Source: Aspidiotus rigidus (Eukaryota > Arthropoda > Insecta > Hemiptera > Diaspididae). From it: a stretch of 64,000 bases of DNA. Within the stretch, counting starts at the first letter, position 1. Each line of letters opens with the position of its first letter. This document shows, in pieces, positions 14,170 to 27,212 of the stretch. The DNA lies in assembly GCA_035079385.1 (NCBI GenBank), contig JAVHKY010000047.1, positions 2,232,001 through 2,296,000 of the forward strand, written 5' to 3'. Made by a program: the position numbers and the translations under genes. The notes beneath the pieces were generated by a model. That model made no database searches and was not told the DNA's origin. It worked only from the letters and a program-made list of their open reading frames with translations.

Positions 14170-16860
14170 GTTCCTAAGTTCAATGAGGGACAATAATAAT
14201 AAAGTATTCATGTTTACAATTATTTTAAATGATGGCTATATTTACAGGGAAATTGTTTTATGTGGTGCTCGTATCATGTTTACCTCTCCTTCCTTCGCGA
14301 ACCCTGGCTGTCCAACTAAAGCCGCTCTTTGTTGACAGAAACGGTCATCCAAGCCCAGTTAGTTGGCCAACTTAATAAGGTCTTATAAGTAGGGAGGGAT
14401 GTTGATTGCTCTCACATTATTTGAGTCGACATCAACAGCGTCATCCACATCAACTTCAATATTATGCCTTTCTGGGCGGGCATCTACCCCAACAGCACAT
14501 GGACATACCCTTCATTAAATGACCTGTTTCCAGAGCATTTGTCTGCAGTGCAGTATTCTCTGAAATACTATCTTTGTGTAATAATTCTATTTATAGGTAG
14601 CGGTGGGTAGACAGTTGAAGTGGCCTAAAGGTAAAATGAACGGTCAGCGCGTTTTATAACTTCAAAGATTTCGCAAAAATTCGACTACTTAAATGAATTT
14701 GATGAGCTAACTGCGAAATGGACGAGAATTCCTGCCGAGGAACACCTTTTGTGCAAAAATTTTTTCCTTGGCTCAAGGGAATTCAAGAAATTGAAAATTA
14801 GGGGGCAAGAGCGTGCCACAGAAGTTGGCCCAGACACAAAATCTAAAACATTTCAGTGATACAGACCGAAAGTCTCTCCCGACCTTCACTTTTCTACAAG
14901 AGCTCGAAAGTAAATTTATGTTAAGAGATCCATGATATAGGGCTAAGAAAAGAAATTTAATTTTCATGTCATCATGCGCGGCTGTTTTGCAAAACATCAT
15001 CATAAAGTCTCGTTTAAGAGGTCTTATTCTTGTGAACTGTCTTACGCTACCCGAAAATAGGAGATTTTTAACCTACCGCAAACTGCACTTTGTCTCATAT
15101 AATATAGCCTTCAGTGACTATTAAATTTCTCGCGAGTTTATACGTATTAAATACGGTATTATTTCATATTCAATACTCCGAACTTTTCGATAATTACTGT
15201 GCGAGTATATTTTTAGAGGGCATATAGAGACCACCGACGCTGCATCTAAATTTTATTCAGTGTCAGCAAGACGTCGGATGATTAAAACACCTTAATAAAT
15301 TAAATTATTCCGAAATCAAATAAAGATTTTCTTGATGGTAGGCGTGTGTATTTTATAACTCCGTACGACCAGCATGTCGTCAAGTCGAGTCTATGGTGTA
15401 TATGTGGTCGGATTTGATCAAAAGTTTTACCTTCTATTATCAATTATACCTATTCTGAACTCTATCAGCAGTAAAAGTGGAAACAACATTACATTGTATA
15501 CTGTGTACGCGAGTATTTCAATTTCCATCAGATAGGAACAACTTTTATGTATTGCGCTTTGCGGGTGTTCATTGTTCCACGGTGAAACCACCGTGTGCTG
15601 TGTATAATACACAAGTAGCGAATCTACTTACTATGGGTATAATCATTACATTACGAATAGTAAAACAGAAATTCATAAATTACTAACTTATACGCCTCGA
15701 ATCGCCTCATTTATTTCTGAGCTGCTTTAAAATGATAACTACAATTATAGGTAAAATCTTGTTATATGATCTTTCGTTTTTCAATACAGATTACGTATGA
15801 TCGTTAGACCTGAGATGATTAAGTCATAACTATTATTAGAACCGGGCTTTAAAAATTATGGGTGCTGAAAAAAAATATAGCTACTATTAGAAACTTGCTA
15901 TCTCGCAATAATCAACGCACTTTCAATATTGGAATATGTCAGGTAGAGTTTGTTTTCACCGGATGGCCAAAGACTTACTTCGAACTTCAGAGGGGGTTGT
16001 ACTTATATACTCACTTTGTACACTTCGATGTCATATATCGATATTATTGATCACATTGAATCGATTCCACTTGTATTATATCGGATTTTGATACGTCTGT
16101 CTGGATTATGTGACGTAATAGTAACTTGATATCCGCCACTACTAGTATCTCTTAGCTTAGTATAACCTAGTATTGTATGTTAGGCTAATTAGCTCTCACT
16201 CATAGCCTTGTACAGGTGTTGTATACAGTGCACCAGGCTGAGTGGCTGACGGGCTCACTTGCTCCGTTTGATTCTTGGCCTAGTGTATATCTATTGAGCA
16301 TGATGAGGTGCAAGTAAAGCACTGAAAATTGAAAAATCCGAACCTTACAGTTCTACATCAAGAGTACTTTCGGGTGTTACCCCATCATTGCATCAGTTGT
16401 ATCGCTACTGAAGAATAAGGCCTTAAACTATAGTTCTTACGGTAAACATTGTGATCTGATTGGCTACAACAATACTACGTCGTGATTCGATTATTCGCCT
16501 TTGTCTTAGACTTGGACCATATATAACACAGACCGCCGATAGCCTTTGTAAAATGACTTTATCAGCAATCGCAACATAAGAGGCCTGCTATACGTTGGCA
16601 AGGACGTAAGGTGTTTGCGGTGAAGAAGGACGCGAGTGACAACAAGTCCAATGACATTCACTCTTTGAAATCGTGCCGACTTACAGCTCTCCAGATGTTC
16701 CGTTGGACTTATCATCACTATTGGTGGTCTATACGTACTGTACTGTATGGTTCAAGTGCTACGAGCCTTGTTCAATCACCATGCTGAATAATCGTTTACT
16801 GTCAAACGTGATTACGTTTTGAAGAGGCTAACATACCGAACCAATAATAGAACGCAAGTA
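14170..16860. other. Intergenic sequence, nothing supported
   Basis: I see no conserved exon, RNA gene or clear repeat boundary. A weakly repeated phrase (GGCTGA-TGGCTGACGGGCTCACT) near 16230-16265 recurs near 21410-21450 and may mark an old interspersed repeat. Confidence 0.5.
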
Positions 16861-17023
16861 CAAAAAACGACGGCTTCCTTAACGAAGTTATACGAGGAAC
16901 GCAGGGAACCTGTTTTATGAGTCGAATGGGATTTGGTATTGAAAATTCAAGGAAGCCTAGACCTAGATAAAGATAGTATAAAGAAGGCCTAGACCTACTA
17001 TAAGCCTATCATAATATAGTGAG

Positions 17024-17690
17024 AATCTAAATTTTTCTCGCTCGAGAGACGAAATTTTTCCAAGTCCCCATGTTATCATATATGGCTCGAGAGTCGAAAT
17101 TTTTTTAAGTCCCCCTCTCATCATATGTGGCTCGAGAGACGAAATTTTTCCAAGTCCCCCTCCTATCATATATGGCTCGAGAGTCGAAATTTTTCCAAGT
17201 CCCCCTCCTATCATATATGGCTCGAGAGTCGAAATTTCTCTAAGTCCCTCTCCTATCATATATGGCTCGAGAGTCAAAATTTTTCTAAGTCCCTCTCCTA
17301 TCATATATGGCTCGAGGGTCGAAATTTTTCCAAGTCCCCCTTCTCTCATATATAGCTCAAGAGTCGAAATTTTTCTAAATCCCTCTCCTATCATATATGG
17401 CTCAAGGGTCGAAATTTTTCCAAGTCCCCCTCCTATCATATATGCCTCGAGAGTCGAAATTTTTCCAAGTCCCTCTCCTATCATATATGGCTCGAGGGTC
17501 GAAATTTTTCCAAGTCCCCCTTCTCTCATATATAGCTCGAGAGTCGAAATTTTTCCAAGTCCCCCTTCTCTCATATATAGCTCGAGAGTCGAAATTTTTC
17601 CAAGTCCCCCTCCTATCATATATGGCTCGAGAGTCGAAATTTTTCCAAGTCCCCCTCCTTTCATATATGCCTCAAGAGTCGAAATTTTTG
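17024..17690 (-). repeat. 45-bp minisatellite array inside the left pLTR-like repeat
   Basis: About 15 units of the same 45-bp family as at 0.9-3 kb, here in reverse complement (GGCTCGAGAGTCGAAATTTTTCC core). Frames open on both strands through it (for example 16963-17694) are artefacts of a period divisible by 3. Confidence 0.95.
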
Positions 17691-17823
17691 ACATGTTCCA
17701 TGTCTTTACTCGCCGGACCCCGATTTTGAAACTCGCGAGTACACCCCCCCCCCCCCCCCGTCAAGAGAAATCTCTACCCGTGGGTGATTCAGAAATTCGC
17801 GAGTACACCCCGCGTAATAATAA
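17684..17823 (-). repeat. Boundary module B, copy 2 (inverted)
   Basis: Reverse complement of 3711-3862: TTTGACATGTTCCATGTC, then AAACTCGCGAGTACA, a C-run of about 17, TCTCTACCC, ATTCGCGAGTACACCCCGCG. It directly joins minisatellite on one side and TAAA repeats on the other, as copy 1 does in mirror image. Confidence 0.9.
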
Positions 17824-17833
17824 TAATTAATAA

Positions 17834-17874
<41 letters not shown>

Positions 17875-18077
17875 AAATAATTAATATAATTAATAATTAG
17901 AAAATTTTCCAAGTCCCTCATCCTATCATATATGGCTGGATAGTCGAAATTTTTCCAAGTCCCCTAGACTTGAATATTGTCTCATACCATTCCAATACAA
18001 CAGCGAGACAGGGGGCGAACTCGTAATAATTAATAATAAATAAATAAATAAATAAATAATATTAAATAATTAAATAA

Positions 18078-18115
<38 letters not shown>

Positions 18116-18459
18116 AATATAATTAATAATTAGAAAATTTTCTAAGTCCCTCTTCCTATCATATATGGCTGGATAGTCGAAATTTTTCCAAGTCCCCTAG
18201 ACTTGAATTGTCTCATACCATTCCAACACAACAGCGAGACAGGGGGCGAACGAGCGGAGCGAGTTCGCGCTACCTCACATTTCTCATAGAAGACTTGAAT
18301 TTTCTCATACCATTCCAATACAACTGCGAGATCGCTCATATAGAACACCCACAATTACCTCAAAATATTTCTCCTACAAGACTTATACGACGCCAAGATA
18401 GGTAAAGGGGTAAACGAATAATATCTCACTAACACTTGACTTAGTACGAGAATTAATAA

Positions 18460-18494
<35 letters not shown>

Positions 18495-18710
18495 ATGTAA
18501 GAACGTGAACGTTCTTCACCGTCAGTCGCGTCACTCTCCTACTCACGGACAAAGTTCGGAGCTCCGACTATATAATGCTATTCCTCTCTCCTTCTGTTTA
18601 TCCTTCCGAGTGCAGTCAGCTGACCTGCTTTTCCTTCGGGAACTCGACTTTTTGATACGATTCTGTGGAAACACAGCATCGCCAGATTTGTCAAGATTTT
18701 ACATCTTACA

Positions 18711-18715
<5 letters not shown>
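18495..18715 (+). repeat. Module D, uninterrupted copy
   Basis: A 220-bp sequence starting TGTAAGAACGTGAACGTTC and ending GCCAGATTTGTCAAGATTTT. Its two halves recur separately at 27114-27212 and 28179-28286, where about 970 bp of repeat units sits between them. The intact copy therefore shows the pre-insertion state of that site. Confidence 0.85.
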
Positions 18716-18794
<79 letters not shown>

Positions 18795-18832
18795 AATAAA
18801 TAATTAAATAATTAAATAATTAAATAAATAAA
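18713..18832. repeat. (TAAA)n microsatellite
   Basis: About 24 AAAT/TAAA tetramers followed by AATT variants. Confidence 0.95.
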
Positions 18833-19299
18833 GGCTGGATAGTCGAAATTTTTCGAAGTCCCCTAGACTTGAATATTGTCTCATACCATTCCAATACAAC
18901 AGCGAGACAGAGGGCGAACGAGCGGAGCGAGTTCGCGCTACCTTATATTTCTCATAGAAGACTTATACGACGCCAAGATAGGTAAAGGGGTAAACGAATA
19001 ATATCTCACGAACACTTGACCTAGTAGAAGCCTAGACTGAAATATTTCAAGATGACTGATAAAATATAAAAGACATGGAACATGGTTTTCATTTATTCGC
19101 TATGCCAGAAAATTTTTAATTATTCTAAGTCCCCCTTCTATCATATATAGCTCGAGGGTCGAAATTTTTCTAAGTCCCCCTCCTATCATATATAGCTCGA
19201 GGGTCGAAATTTTTCTAAGTTTTTCGCTGGACGGCGAACGGCGCACACCAGATTTCTCAAATAGCCCCCCATAAAACAGGTTTCCTGTTAAAAGTAATG

Positions 19300-20643
19300 A
19301 AGAGGGAAGTCACAACAGAACAAAACCCGAAGGAACAACCTGATCTTGACAAAGGTGGACACAGGTAGAACGGTAAAGGTGATGAAGAAGGACGGCCACA
19401 CACAAAAAGTGGACTCGTACGTTGAGAACAGAATCCCAGAAATACCGGAACAGGCTGAAAAATAAGTTGATTGAGAACAATATACCTGGTAGTGAGAGGA
19501 CACTAGAGATGAACCCGGTCGTACCAAAATTCAAGGGGATTTTAAAGCTCCACAAAGTGAATTGTCCAACGAGACCACTGGTCAATAGCATTCAATCACT
19601 ATATTACAAGATGGCAAAAACTGATGCCAGATTCTTAATAAAAAACTACCAGTTTTCATATAAACAATACATCAGGAACAACAATGGGCTGATATGAGGA
19701 TTGGGCAACGTGGTAATCATGAGCAAGAATAAATACTGGTATCCTTGGACGTGAGAAACATCTTGGAGCCATACCAAAGGAAAAACTTCTCACTCTGCTG
19801 CGAAACAACAGATAACATGAGAACCCACGAAAAAATTGTGGTAAAGGTCGTGGACCAGAACTACTGCGAATTCAGTGACAAGTTCTACAGCCACAGCGAT
19901 GGGATCACCGCTGTCACCGATACTGGCAGAGATATTTATGAAAGATATGAAAAACAAGATATTGGAAGGCAGCAAGTTCAGAAACATACCTTAATTAAGA
20001 CCATCGACTATGAGGACCTAAAACTCAGTCTGGAGAACAAAAGGATAGAATACAAAATCTACGGAGAGCCAACGTACATTGACATATCAATACCATTATC
20101 TCAAACGACACCTACCACCACCACCCCAGACACAAGTTGGTGGCGATTCAAATCAACTGCTACCAAGAAATTTCTATCCGGAAGAATAATTATTAAGAGA
20201 AGAGGAACGAAATTGAGATATGTAGTAAAACAGATTATAACGGCACAATGAGAAAATACTCCGGATCAGTTCCAAACGTAGAAAAGTACACAAAGAAGGT
20301 GATAAAAACTTCTAGTGGTCATGATGTGAGTGTGAGTATCCGTAACAACCTACAAAATAAGCAACGACCTGTTGCAGGAATAGGACAAGGGGAGCTTGAG
20401 TGGAGTGTACAAGCTTAGTTGCGAATAGTGCGAAGGCATCTACATCGGTGAGACTGGGAGAAAAGAGTACAAATTCAAGAGAAAAAGATGGCAAGGCACT
20501 GTTTGACAAACACTGTAATGAAAAACAGCACAATGATAAAGGAGTATTCGATGTTATACACCCACAAAACCACAGGAAGAGAAGAAAACTCTGGGAACAG
20601 GTGAAGGTTTCAAATACCAAGAGGAGAAAGCCAGCCTTTTGAA
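19300..20643 (+). pseudogene. Penelope-like element ORF (reverse transcriptase + GIY-YIG endonuclease), decayed
   Basis: Fragments in several frames follow the order of a Penelope-like polyprotein. First comes an N-terminal piece (about 19345-19430, VDTGRTVKVMKKDG-like). Then a reverse transcriptase block at 19476-19700 (GILKLHKVNCPTRPLVNS, the template-grip region), a block near 19850-19950 (NYCEFSDKFYSHSDGI), and a distal block near 20065-20110 (EPTYIDISIP). A C-terminal GIY-YIG nuclease region follows (VYKL at 20407-20418, IYIGETGR about 20439-20462, and a downstream frame 20490-20640 with its conserved His/Asn and Glu positions in context). Stops and frameshifts separate the blocks, and the catalytic YxDD box of the polymerase is not found, so it cannot be active. 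Polymerase and nuclease together with flanking repeats support Penelope rather than a LINE. Confidence 0.85.
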
Positions 20644-21036
20644 AACAAAGGCTTTCTTAATGATGTTCAACGAGGAACGCAGGGAATCGGTTCCATGGAT
20701 TGAAAAATGATACATGATATGTCCGCATTAGGATAGCCCCTTCAAGAAACTAGATATGCAATGTTTCAGATAGGCCCTTCAATGAGCCAGATAAGCAATG
20801 CTCCAAACATCATAAGCCCCTCTTCCATCGTATATTACGACTCGCGGGTCAAAATTTTCCAAAGTACCCCTTAGTCCCCCTCCTTTCATATGCTATAGCT
20901 TGAGAGTCAAACTTTTTTTGAGTTCCCCTCCTATCATACAAAGCTTCAGAGTCAAAATTTTTTCCAAGTGTTTGGTTTGACAGCGCACGGTAGATTTTTC
21001 AAAAAAAAAAACCATAGAACAGGTTCCCTATTGACA
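20641..21036 (+). mobile_element. Right pLTR-like repeat, old and short
   Basis: Immediately after the Penelope reading frame, AAGGCTTTCTTAATGATG and CAACGAGGAACGCAGGGAATC (20645-20690) is a diverged module E. It is followed by three to four degenerate 45-bp units (20820-20960) and a reverse module S (GACAGCGCACGGTAGATTTT...ATAGAACAGGTTCCCTATTG, 20972-21036). Order and strand match the left repeat. Confidence 0.6.
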
Positions 21037-24000
21037 ATGTAATCTCGTTTGACAATGAAAGGTTATTTGGCTCGATGATTGGATAAGACAAAAACAATAA
21101 AATTGACCACTAAAATGACAAACAACCTAGTACCCAATAGAAACGCAGCACACAGGTAGGTGGATTAACCAATGACGACGCAGTACTGTGCGGCCTATCA
21201 GATCACTGTATTACACTATAAAAACGTGTTACAACTAGTGATGGGGGACCCCTAGGAGTAGTCTTGACAAGCTCACTAATAAAATAGAATAGCATACTTG
21301 TGATCTTTTCAGTTAATAATGGTATGTTATTAGATCGACTTTTGATTTGTCCATCGCAGTCATGATGACGTCGTAGGAACTGAGTGTGAACCTCGTATTC
21401 TGTATGTCAGGCTAAGTATAGCTGACGGGCTCACTCACTCCACTCATTCGCCCTCATTCTTAGTCTTGTACAGGAGTAACTGTATGTTGGGCTGAATAGC
21501 TCACGGTCTCTAAAATGACGGAAATTTGGAGAAGCCAAGTTTGACGGGAGGTGCTTTTGAAGAAGATTACATAAGGCGATTTTGTTCTGATTGATTTATA
21601 GGCAAGAAATAGTTATTTGTGCAACAAGGGAGAAAAATGAGCCATTTCTCATCGAGTGCAAAGTTTGCAACCCGAGCCAAAGGCAAGGGTTGATACGAGT
21701 ATTTGCACAGAGTTGAGAAATGCTTTTTCGACCGTGTTGCCACAGAGTTGAGAAATGCTTTTTCGACCGTGTTGCACATAACGTTTTTCTTTATGCGATG
21801 AAAAAGCCTAGTAGTTTTGTTACCCGCATATATTCATTTCTTACCAAGGGTAAATATGAAAATTCATATCTACCCTTTGCACATGCGCAGTACTGATTTT
21901 GACGCTACAACGACGCACATTCACGGAGTGTTGTCTCGCCTACAAAACGAAGCGCTTTGTTCCCGTAAATCGAGTAGGGAAATAGTTATTTACGCTACAA
22001 GGGTTAGAAACGAGGTATTTCTTGATGAGTTTGACGTTAGCGATCTGAGCGAAGCGAGGGTTGATAAGTCATACGAATCAAGAAATAGGCGTTTCTAACC
22101 GTGTTGCGTATGAGATTTTTCTTCATTTACGAAATTAAGATCAAAAAGTAGACGACAAATGCGATCACAAGATGGATGATAGTTTGTAAATATTCCCTAG
22201 GTGCGAAATGAAAACAGAAAAAACTCCCTTGTAGCAAAACGAACATACGTTTACACACAGTCGCATCAGTTCATGCGTTACGTTTGATATGACTCGTTTT
22301 TTACCTCTATTAAGAGGGCGCTATGAGGCACTTTTTGATCGTAAATGAAGAAAACGGCGTTATTGTATGTGTGTAAAGAAAATATGATTTCTTTACATCA
22401 AGAGGTCTTCTTGAACGAAGTCCAAAAGACCATTTCTCCCTTATTGATCTGAGTTTTTTACGAATTTCCACGCCAAGAGATAAGAATTAAAGAATGGTAG
22501 TAAGCTAGTGTGTAGGAGTCGGTGAAGGATCGGAAAATAAGAAAGCGAGAAATTCTATCTCAAACATGACGCTATCATGTATTGACTTCAAAATTGCCCA
22601 ATTGTTCGCTTTGTACACCTGTATTCCGGACCATCTAGTTATAAAATTTTCCAAATCTTTCAATTTCGAATAAACTTACTTACTTTCTGAACAATAAATT
22701 CAACAAGTACTTCCGTTTACGCGCTTGATACGTGTGACAGATCCCTCCGACGCAACGTATGATTGTCTCGAAGATCGACTTCCGATCGACTTTTAATAAT
22801 ACAGGTACGAGAGTAAATAAATGCATTTTTGATTAATATTCTACATCCATTCTCGGCCAACTTGACTACAATTAACATTTACCTACTGTTACAATTTCTC
22901 CGCGTTTTTCTTTCAAAAAAGGTAACGTCATTTGAACCAGTTCGGGCGCATGTAGTACGGGCGTATCGTACATGAATGACAGAACAGACCAACTCTTATA
23001 GGTACGCTCTTTCATTGAGTTTGTATTGTCGGACCGCATGGTCAAACGGACAGCAATGAACTCGTTTCATCACATTAAAAAATTATGCACTTTCTAGCAG
23101 GAAGTTCTTATCTTGTCTCTCCGATTCTATTTTTTCCGCAAAAATGAATCCGAGTCATCCACACTACGTATCGTCCGCAATCGTTCCGAGTACAATCCGG
23201 ATGTGCGTATATATTAGTGGAAACATACGTAGATCCACGGGGATAATCTTCTCCTCCCTCAAATTCAAAAGTAAAAAACGTTCATGATTTTATTCTCTCG
23301 TGGTTCGCCCTCTCCCTAATTGGAGAAAAAATGAAAGAAATGCGTCGGCAAAGAGGTTGAAAGTTTTAATTACTTACATCCCCCTCTCTCCTTTGAAATA
23401 CTGACCTACATTCGCTCTTGAGTTTTTTCCGATTCTTTACAAGTAATTCTTTATTTATTGTAGGAAATTCGGTAACGAACAATTCTTCTCAAATATCACC
23501 CTTCCAAAATTTTTCAATAAATTAGGGCAAATTCTGTCGCCTCTCATCCACAGTTTTTTTTTCTCGAAAGTTATGAAGACGATTGAGGAAGAGAAAAATA
23601 ATTTTTCTGAATTCAGATTTACTCAAGTTAGAAAATCGCAAATGTGATCCAGATTTCGCTCGCATTTCATTCAGATCTATTCTTTTTTGTCTTTCTTCAC
23701 TCAAGTAGTCGCTAAAATTTCTTCAAACTCGCACTACTAGTTGATCTCATCTCAAATTCGTGACTGAGCCCGATAAAATGCCAAACACGTGTCGGTACGA
23801 AAACTGAATGAATTTCTTTTTGTGAAGAAAGCTTGTCTCAATTTTATTACTTTTACCTTTCTTGGTAGGTAGTTGAACTCACGTTCATTTGTAAATATAT
23901 GGAGTAAGCGTCATATTTACAATGCACAATCATGAAACAGCAGAGCGTAAATACAACACTAATATACAAATAACTTCGTACAAAAGTAAATACTGCAATT

Positions 24001-25675
24001 CACATCACCTCAGTCGACTATGAGTATGGAATTTCCGGGTATAAAATTTACCGAGCGAAAAAATACTAGAATTCGTCCCAGAGCGACCTGAATAAGGTAT
24101 TATTTAAAAATCTTGTATGGAGATGATTTTGTTCCTTTGTGTAGCATCAGCTTCTCAAATTATCTCGTAAAAGAGTCTTCGTTGTAGTTTACGATGAAGA
24201 ATATTACCTATCAATGGAGTGTTATTAACCAGATTACCAATAAGTTCGATTTCGTCGCATATAATATTCTGCATGAAATACCTATAGGTAGGTAGTTCAA
24301 AAGTACCTACTTTTCGAGATACTTTGTTACGCAGCAGGCGTGTGGCAGACCCTGTATTCACGAGGCTAACGCATTTTCACTTCATTCACGAGTAATGATG
24401 CGAGCGAGGTGCAGAAAAGGGCAAAAAATTACGTTCATAAGCAGAAAACGAAGACAGATAGATGGAGAGAATAGACGCCGCGCGTGTTGAGAAAATGTCT
24501 CTAAAATAAATTCCAGGCGATTTTTGTATTTACGTGTTTTACGATTCTGGTTATTGCGCGAAGAAGTAAAGTGTTTTAAATAATTAACCGATACGACCAG
24601 TTGAAAGCTGATATGTTTATAACGCTTGTCGTTCGATAAAACGTCTTATAATCTTATTGGTAATACGGCGTCGATGATGTAACCGCAAGGAAATCCTTAG
24701 ACAGTCTTGGCACTCATTTTCGAGAGCGCGAAGCATGAGAAAGAATTCATAAAACATATATTACGATCGTGATTTTATGATCGTCTATCCTGCGATATAA
24801 ATTATATATTTTGAAGGTTAGGTATGCGCAGGTAATTGAGGAAAGTAATAGTTTGCTGTATTCTTGGAATTTTCGATTATATTTTTTCCTTCTCCGACAG
24901 GGTTTGATCAAAATTTGGGCTTGCTCACCCTTCCCCCTGAATATATTAGTATCGGGAGAAAGTAAGGATTTGCGCAAACAAAATTTATAACCAAAAAGTT
25001 TGGGCTCTTGATCTGATTTGGCTAGGAAAATTTTGAGTTTTCAACCACATTTATGTATAATTATAGCAAATTTACCAAGTACATGACAATTTCATAAACT
25101 GGGCGTCTAAGAGTAGGCATGGCCTTGGTCTGAACTTCTGAGCCAATATACTGGTATGTAGAGTAAACTAGCTTAGTATACATATAATATTGGGTGTGAT
25201 TTTTCGGCACTGCAAAAAAATTCGAAAATCCGTGCAGGAAATATGGTTTCCACTTGAGAAAAACGCTGAACTGCAAAAAATAAGATGCACTTCAAAAAAA
25301 CTAAAAATAGCCACATAATAATGTGGTATTTTGTTTACAGTGCTTAAATATATAACCCTATAATATTCTAGGCCGAGGAGTTTCTGTTAATAAACAAAGC
25401 TATACTAGATTATGGAGGCTGAGACCTTACATAAACACTGATTAGGCTAAAATTTTTCAAATCTAGGCCATTCATTGGCAGTCGATGGGTTGTCAGAGAT
25501 AACTTACTTTTAGTGTTGGACTGTTGGTGTACGTATACTAAGCTGATAGGGATAACTCAATTGATAATGTAGTAAAGGAGTTAATACTTGACGTCAACAG
25601 AAGGACTTTCAGCCCAACAACAGACATCATCAGCAAGCTATCAAAGTTTCAAAAAAGGGTACTTCGAAAAATTTT
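21037..25675. other. Intergenic sequence with small repeats, no supported gene
   Basis: A tandem pair of about 34 bp (ACAGAGTTGAGAAATGCTTT..CGTGTTGC) lies at about 21708-21777. The segment 21598-21780 resembles 21970-22115 (shared AAATAGTTATTT, GGGTTGATA, CGTGTTGC), an old duplication. Inverted arms TTCTTCATTTACGA...TCAAAAAGT at about 22127-22152 and 22330-22353 bound a roughly 230-bp possible MITE. The rest looks unique and AT-rich. Open frames of 60-90 codons have no recognisable similarity. Confidence 0.5.
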
Positions 25676-27113
25676 GACTTTTTAAAGGGAACCTGTTTTA
25701 TGGGGGGCGTTTTGAGAAATTTGCCGTGCGGTGTGCGCCGTCCGCCGTCCAGCAAAAAACTTATAAAAAACGACGGCTTCCTTAACGAAGTTAAACGAGG
25801 AACCTGTTTTATGAGTCAAATGGGATTTGGTATAGAAAATTCAAGGAAGCCTAGGCCTAGATAAAGTTAGTATAAAGAAGACCTAGACCTACTATAAGCC
25901 TAGTATAATATAGTTTGAGAGTCTAAATTTTTCTCGAATCTCCAGCTATATATTCCGAGTCCCTTTCATATCATATATAGCTCGAGAGTCGAAATTTCTC
26001 CAACTCACAGTGTCGAAGTTTTTTCATGTCCCCCTCCTATCATATATGGCTCGAGAGTCGAAATTTCTTCATGTCCCCCTCCTATCATATATAGCTCGAG
26101 AGTCAAAATTTTTCTAAGTCTCTCTCCTATCATATATAGCTTCAGATTCGAAATTTTTTCTAAGTCCCTCTAATATCATATATAGCGCAAGAGTCGAATT
26201 TTTTCTAAGTCCCCCCTCCTATCATCTATAGCTTGAGAGTCGAAATTTTTTCCAAGTCCCCCTCCTACCATATATACCTCGAGAGTCAAAATTTTTTAAT
26301 TCCCTCTCCTATCATATATAACACGAGAGTCGAAATTTTTTCAAGTCCCCCTCTTATCATATATAGCTCGAGAGTCGAAATTTTTCCAAGTTTTTCGCTG
26401 GACGGCGCACAGCGCAAGCCAGATTTCTCAAATAGCCCCCCATAAAACAGGTTCCCTGTTAAAATTTCGACTCTCGAGCCATATATGATAGGAGGGGGAC
26501 TTGGAAAAATGTCGACTCTCGAGCTACATATGATAGGAGAGAGACTTAGAAAAGTTTCGACTCTCGAGCTATATATGATAGAAGGGCGACTTGGAAAAAT
26601 GTCGACTCTCGAGCTATATATGATGGGAGGGGGACTTAGAAAAATTTCGACTCTCGAGCTATATATGATATGAAGGGGACTTGGAGCAATTTCAACTCTC
26701 CAGCTATCATATATAGCTGGAGAGTTGAAATTGCTCGACTCTCAAACTATATTACGCTAGGCTCATACTAGCTTTATCTAGGTCTAGGCTTCCTTGAATT
26801 TTCAATACCAAATTCCATTTGACTCATAAAACAGGTTCCCTGCGTTCCTCGTTTAACTTCGTTAAGGAAGCCGTTGGTTTTTTGAGTCCCCCTCCTACCA
26901 TATATAGCACGAGAGTCGAAATGTTTCTAAGTTTTTTGCTGGACGGCGCACGGCAAATTTCTCAAAAAGACCTCCATAAAACAGGCTCCCTGTCAAAATT
27001 TCGTCTCTCGAGCTACATATGATAGGAGGGGGACATGAAAAAACTTCGACCTCTCGAATTATATAATTATGATCGGAGGGGGACTTGAAATAATTTGGAC
27101 TCTCGAGATATAT

Positions 27114-27212
27114 GTAAGAACGTGAACGTTCTTCACTGTCAGTCGCGTCACACTCCTACTCACGGACAAAGTTCGTGGCTCCGACCATACAACGCTATTC
27201 CTCTCTCGTCCT
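27114..27212 (+). repeat. Module D, left half
   Basis: Matches the first 100 bp of the intact copy at 18495, up to CTCTC..CTGTTT, where it is interrupted by an S terminus (AACAGGGAACCTG). Confidence 0.85.

Larger units (their letters stand above)
17962..18942. repeat. Module C family (GCGAACGAGCGGAGCGAG) with TAAA tracts
   Basis: A module reading CTAGACTTGAAT...CATACCATTCCAA and CAACAGCGAGACAGGGGGCGAACG occurs at about 17964-18026 (truncated), 18198-18275, 18290-18332 (partial) and 18864-18942. Each copy is preceded by a TAGTCGAAATTTTTCCAAG minisatellite half-unit and most are separated by TAAA repeats, so the C module and a minisatellite half-unit were duplicated together. No protein is encoded. 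Confidence 0.8.
16861..19290 (+). mobile_element. Left pLTR-like repeat of the Penelope-like element
   Basis: Starts with module E (ACGACGGCTTCCTTAACGAA...GAGGAACGCAGGGAACCTG, 16863-16925; then GGTATTGAAAATTCAAGGAAG and AGCCTAGACCTAG). It continues as the reverse-complement 45-bp minisatellite (17024-17690), and ends with module S in reverse (TTTTTCGCTGGACGGCG...CCATAAAACAGGTTTCCTGTT, 19219-19290). Nested inside are module B (17684-17823), ATTT tracts, several copies of module C and module D. The same E-minisatellite-S order, shorter, is found just after the Penelope ORF at 20641-21036. That gives the repeat-ORF-repeat layout expected of Penelope-like elements. Calling it a pLTR is inference from layout. 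Confidence 0.6.

Noticed and set aside
16230..16265. Possible tRNA-like phrase (GGCTGAGTGGCTGACGG)
   Set aside because: It resembles a tRNA A-box, but no B-box (GGTTCGAATCC-like) or cloverleaf could be built. A related phrase at 21.4 kb suggests an interspersed repeat.
17024..17690. Hammerhead ribozyme inside the pLTR-like repeat, as known for some Penelope-like elements
   Set aside because: Units contain a CGAAA stretch, but I could not find the required CUGAUGA box in a compatible position on either strand. A covariance-model search would be decisive.
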